Source: Rhodopseudomonas sp. AAP120 (GTDB lineage Bacteria > Pseudomonadota > Alphaproteobacteria > Rhizobiales > Xanthobacteraceae). Taken from it: 37,740 bases of DNA. The notes under the pieces are model-generated. The model was not told where the DNA came from. It saw nothing but the letters and a program-made list of their open reading frames with translations, and did not search any database. Within the stretch, counting starts at the first letter, position 1, and the number at the start of each line of letters is the position of its first letter. The position numbers and the translations under genes were made by a program. Location: NCBI RefSeq assembly GCF_001295845.1, contig NZ_LJIC01000056.1:1-37740 (forward strand), written 5' to 3'. Shown one piece after another: positions 36,419 to 37,740 of this stretch.

Positions 36419-37534
36419 ATGGGAATCTCGTTCGACAAGAAGGTCGACGGCTCGGTCTGGCTGAACTTCGACATCCAGCCGACGGCGAAGCCGACGGAGG
36501 TGCAAAACCGCGTCGACAAGCTGAAGGACCCGGGTTTCGGCCGGGTGTTCACCGACCACATGGCGATCGTGCGCTATGAACACGGCAAGGGCTGGCACAG
36601 CGCCAAGGTCGAATCCCGCGGCAACTTCCCGCTCGATCCGGCGACCGCCGTGCTGCACTACGCGCAGGAGATCTTCGAGGGTCTGAAAGCCTACAAGCGC
36701 GCCGACGGCGGCGTGAACCTGTTCCGGCCGGACGCCAATGCGCGGCGCTTCCGCGACTCGGCCGACCGCATGGCGATGGCGCAGCTTCCGGAAGAGATCT
36801 TCATCGAGGCGATCGAGCAGGTCGTGCGCATCGACCGCGACTGGATCCCGGGCGGCGAAGGCAGCCTGTATCTGCGGCCGTTCATGATCGCCAGCGAGAT
36901 CTTCCTCGGCGTCAAGCCGTCGGCCGAATACATCTTCGCGGTGATCGCCTCCCCGGTCGGCTCCTATTTCAAGGGCGGCCCGGCCCCGGTGTCGATCTGG
37001 GTGTCGGAGCACTACACCCGCGCGGCGATCGGCGGCACCGGCGGCGTCAAATGCGGCGGCAACTACGCGGCCAGCCTGCGCGCGCAGGCCGAGGCCATCG
37101 AGCACGGTTGTGACCAGGTGGTGTTCCTCGACGCGGTCGAGCGCAAATACATCGAAGAGCTCGGCGGCATGAACGTGTTCTTCGTGTTCGACGACGGCTC
37201 GCTGTCGACGCCGCCGCTCGGCACCATCCTGCCCGGCATCACCCGCGACTCGATCATCGCGCTGGCGCGCGAGGCCGGCCGCACCGTTCGCGAGGAGCCG
37301 TACACGATCCAGCAATGGCGCGCCGATGCGGCCAGCGGCAAGCTCAAGGAAGCCTTCGCCTGCGGCACCGCCGCGGTGATCTCGCCGATCGGCACGGTCC
37401 GCTCGGCGAGCGGCGACTTCACCATCAACGGCGGCGCCGCCGGCGACGTCGCGATGGGCCTGCGCAAGCAACTCGTCGACATCCAATACGGCCGCGCCCC
37501 GGACAACCACGGCTGGATCCGCAAGGTGTTCTGA
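36419..37534 (+). CDS. ilvE: Branched-chain amino acid aminotransferase
   Basis: 371 residues, class IV PLP aminotransferase: last step of valine, leucine and isoleucine synthesis. The PLP lysine is K211 in GGVKCGGNYAAS. Other family blocks are LHYAQEIFEGLKAYK, LYLRPFMIASEIFLGV, YAASLRAQAEAIEHGCDQVVFLD and ELGGMNVFFVF. The length and GFGRVFTDHM near the start place it in the longer eukaryote-like BCAT subgroup. AGGAG lies 8 nt before the ATG at 36419. It diverges from marR over 278 bp. Confidence 0.96.
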   Translation: MGISFDKKVDGSVWLNFDIQPTAKPTEVQNRVDKLKDPGFGRVFTDHMAIVRYEHGKGWHSAKVESRGNFPLDPATAVLHYAQEIFEGLKAYKRADGGVNLFRPDANARRFRDSADRMAMAQLPEEIFIEAIEQVVRIDRDWIPGGEGSLYLRPFMIASEIFLGVKPSAEYIFAVIASPVGSYFKGGPAPVSIWVSEHYTRAAIGGTGGVKCGGNYAASLRAQAEAIEHGCDQVVFLDAVERKYIEELGGMNVFFVFDDGSLSTPPLGTILPGITRDSIIALAREAGRTVREEPYTIQQWRADAASGKLKEAFACGTAAVISPIGTVRSASGDFTINGGAAGDVAMGLRKQLVDIQYGRAPDNHGWIRKVF

Positions 37535-37566
37535 GGCTGGTGATATTGAACACCGACTAACCACGT

Positions 37567-37605
37567 GTCATTCCGGGGCGCTCACAAGTGAGCGAACCCG
37601 GAATC
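37567..37605. repeat. Palindromic repeat, family A, single arm
   Basis: GTCATTCCGGGGCGCTCAC...GTGAGCGAACCCGGAATC, one self-complementary arm, 33 bp past the ilvE stop. Confidence 0.85.
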
Positions 37606-37640
37606 TCTTTGGTAACAAACTCGATCCGACCGCTGAGTAA

Positions 37641-37690
37641 CCTCTCCCGCTTGCGGGAGAGGTCGGATCGCGCAGCGATCCGGGTGAGGG
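37641..37690. repeat. Palindromic repeat, family F, intergenic copy
   Basis: CCTCTCCC GCTTGC GGGAGAGG, then TCGGATCGCGCAGCGATCCG, then GGTGAGGG. Two hairpins as in the uvrB element. The window ends in a run of 10 C. Confidence 0.8.
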
Positions 37691-37740
37691 CCCTCCCCTC
37701 CGCGAGTCGCTGAGTCACTGCCTGGGGCGGCCCCCCCCCC

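Noticed and set aside
37731-37740. Run of ten C at the window end
   Set aside because: It is at the cut edge and may be an assembly or sequencing feature; no inference made.

Overview
The window is about 37.7 kb of GC-rich DNA that looks like the chromosome of an alphaproteobacterium in the Rhodopseudomonas/Bradyrhizobium group. The evidence is protein family content: a rhizobial-type Omp25/31-like porin, type-II lumazine synthase, a lone CheY, a TIGR01459-type HAD protein and a UvrB with a long N-terminal extension. Several families of intergenic palindromic repeats of the kind common in that group support this. Species assignment is inference. Most genes are housekeeping. I see no prophage, transposase, integrase, tRNA, rRNA or CRISPR array.

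Layout. 1-4207: a degenerate EAL-domain protein cut by the left edge, a HAD-like hydrolase, a lone CheY (opposite strand), RlmJ and a cold-shock protein. 4455-10026: an outer-membrane beta-barrel, diverging from uvrC, then pgsA-moaD-moaE-prmB, tightly packed with overlapping or nearly overlapping ends. 10047-15898: an exported alkylsulfatase-like enzyme, diverging from uvrB, then a toxin-antitoxin pair. 15937-21843: small or poorly known genes (ferredoxin-like protein, thiolase, Lys/Ala-rich histone-H1-like protein, SnoaL/NTF2-like protein, coiled-coil protein, a 49-residue membrane protein, two MaoC-type hotdog proteins, a DUF4282-like membrane protein). 22063-25188: ychF, pth, rplY and ubiK on the minus strand. 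25429-30165: lgt, a MidA/NDUFAF7-type methyltransferase, pgeF, a lipoprotein and prs on the plus strand. 30318-33095: a RibH2-like protein, then YbjN-GNAT and proC. 33254-37534: a marR-response regulator-histidine kinase cluster diverging from ilvE.

The genes fall into recognisable work groups: nucleotide excision repair (uvrC, uvrB), molybdopterin synthase (moaD, moaE), translation (rlmJ, prmB, pth, rplY, ychF), envelope and lipid synthesis (pgsA, lgt, pgeF, omp) and small-molecule synthesis (prs, ribH, proC, ilvE, thiolase). Translational coupling by ATGA or GTGA overlap recurs (pgsA/moaD, lgt/midA, midA/pgeF, ybjN/GNAT, marR/RR).

The most unusual signals are: six families of palindromic repeats; one of these families apparently lying in frame inside the uvrB coding sequence and flanked by a 7-bp direct repeat; a RibH2-like protein that lacks the usual active-site histidine segment; an EAL protein with most catalytic motifs lost; a toxin-antitoxin operon bracketed by related palindromes; a perfect inverted repeat centred on the marR start codon; and a 49-residue membrane protein gene that is easy to miss. 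I did not find a convincing new multi-gene defence or metabolic system.
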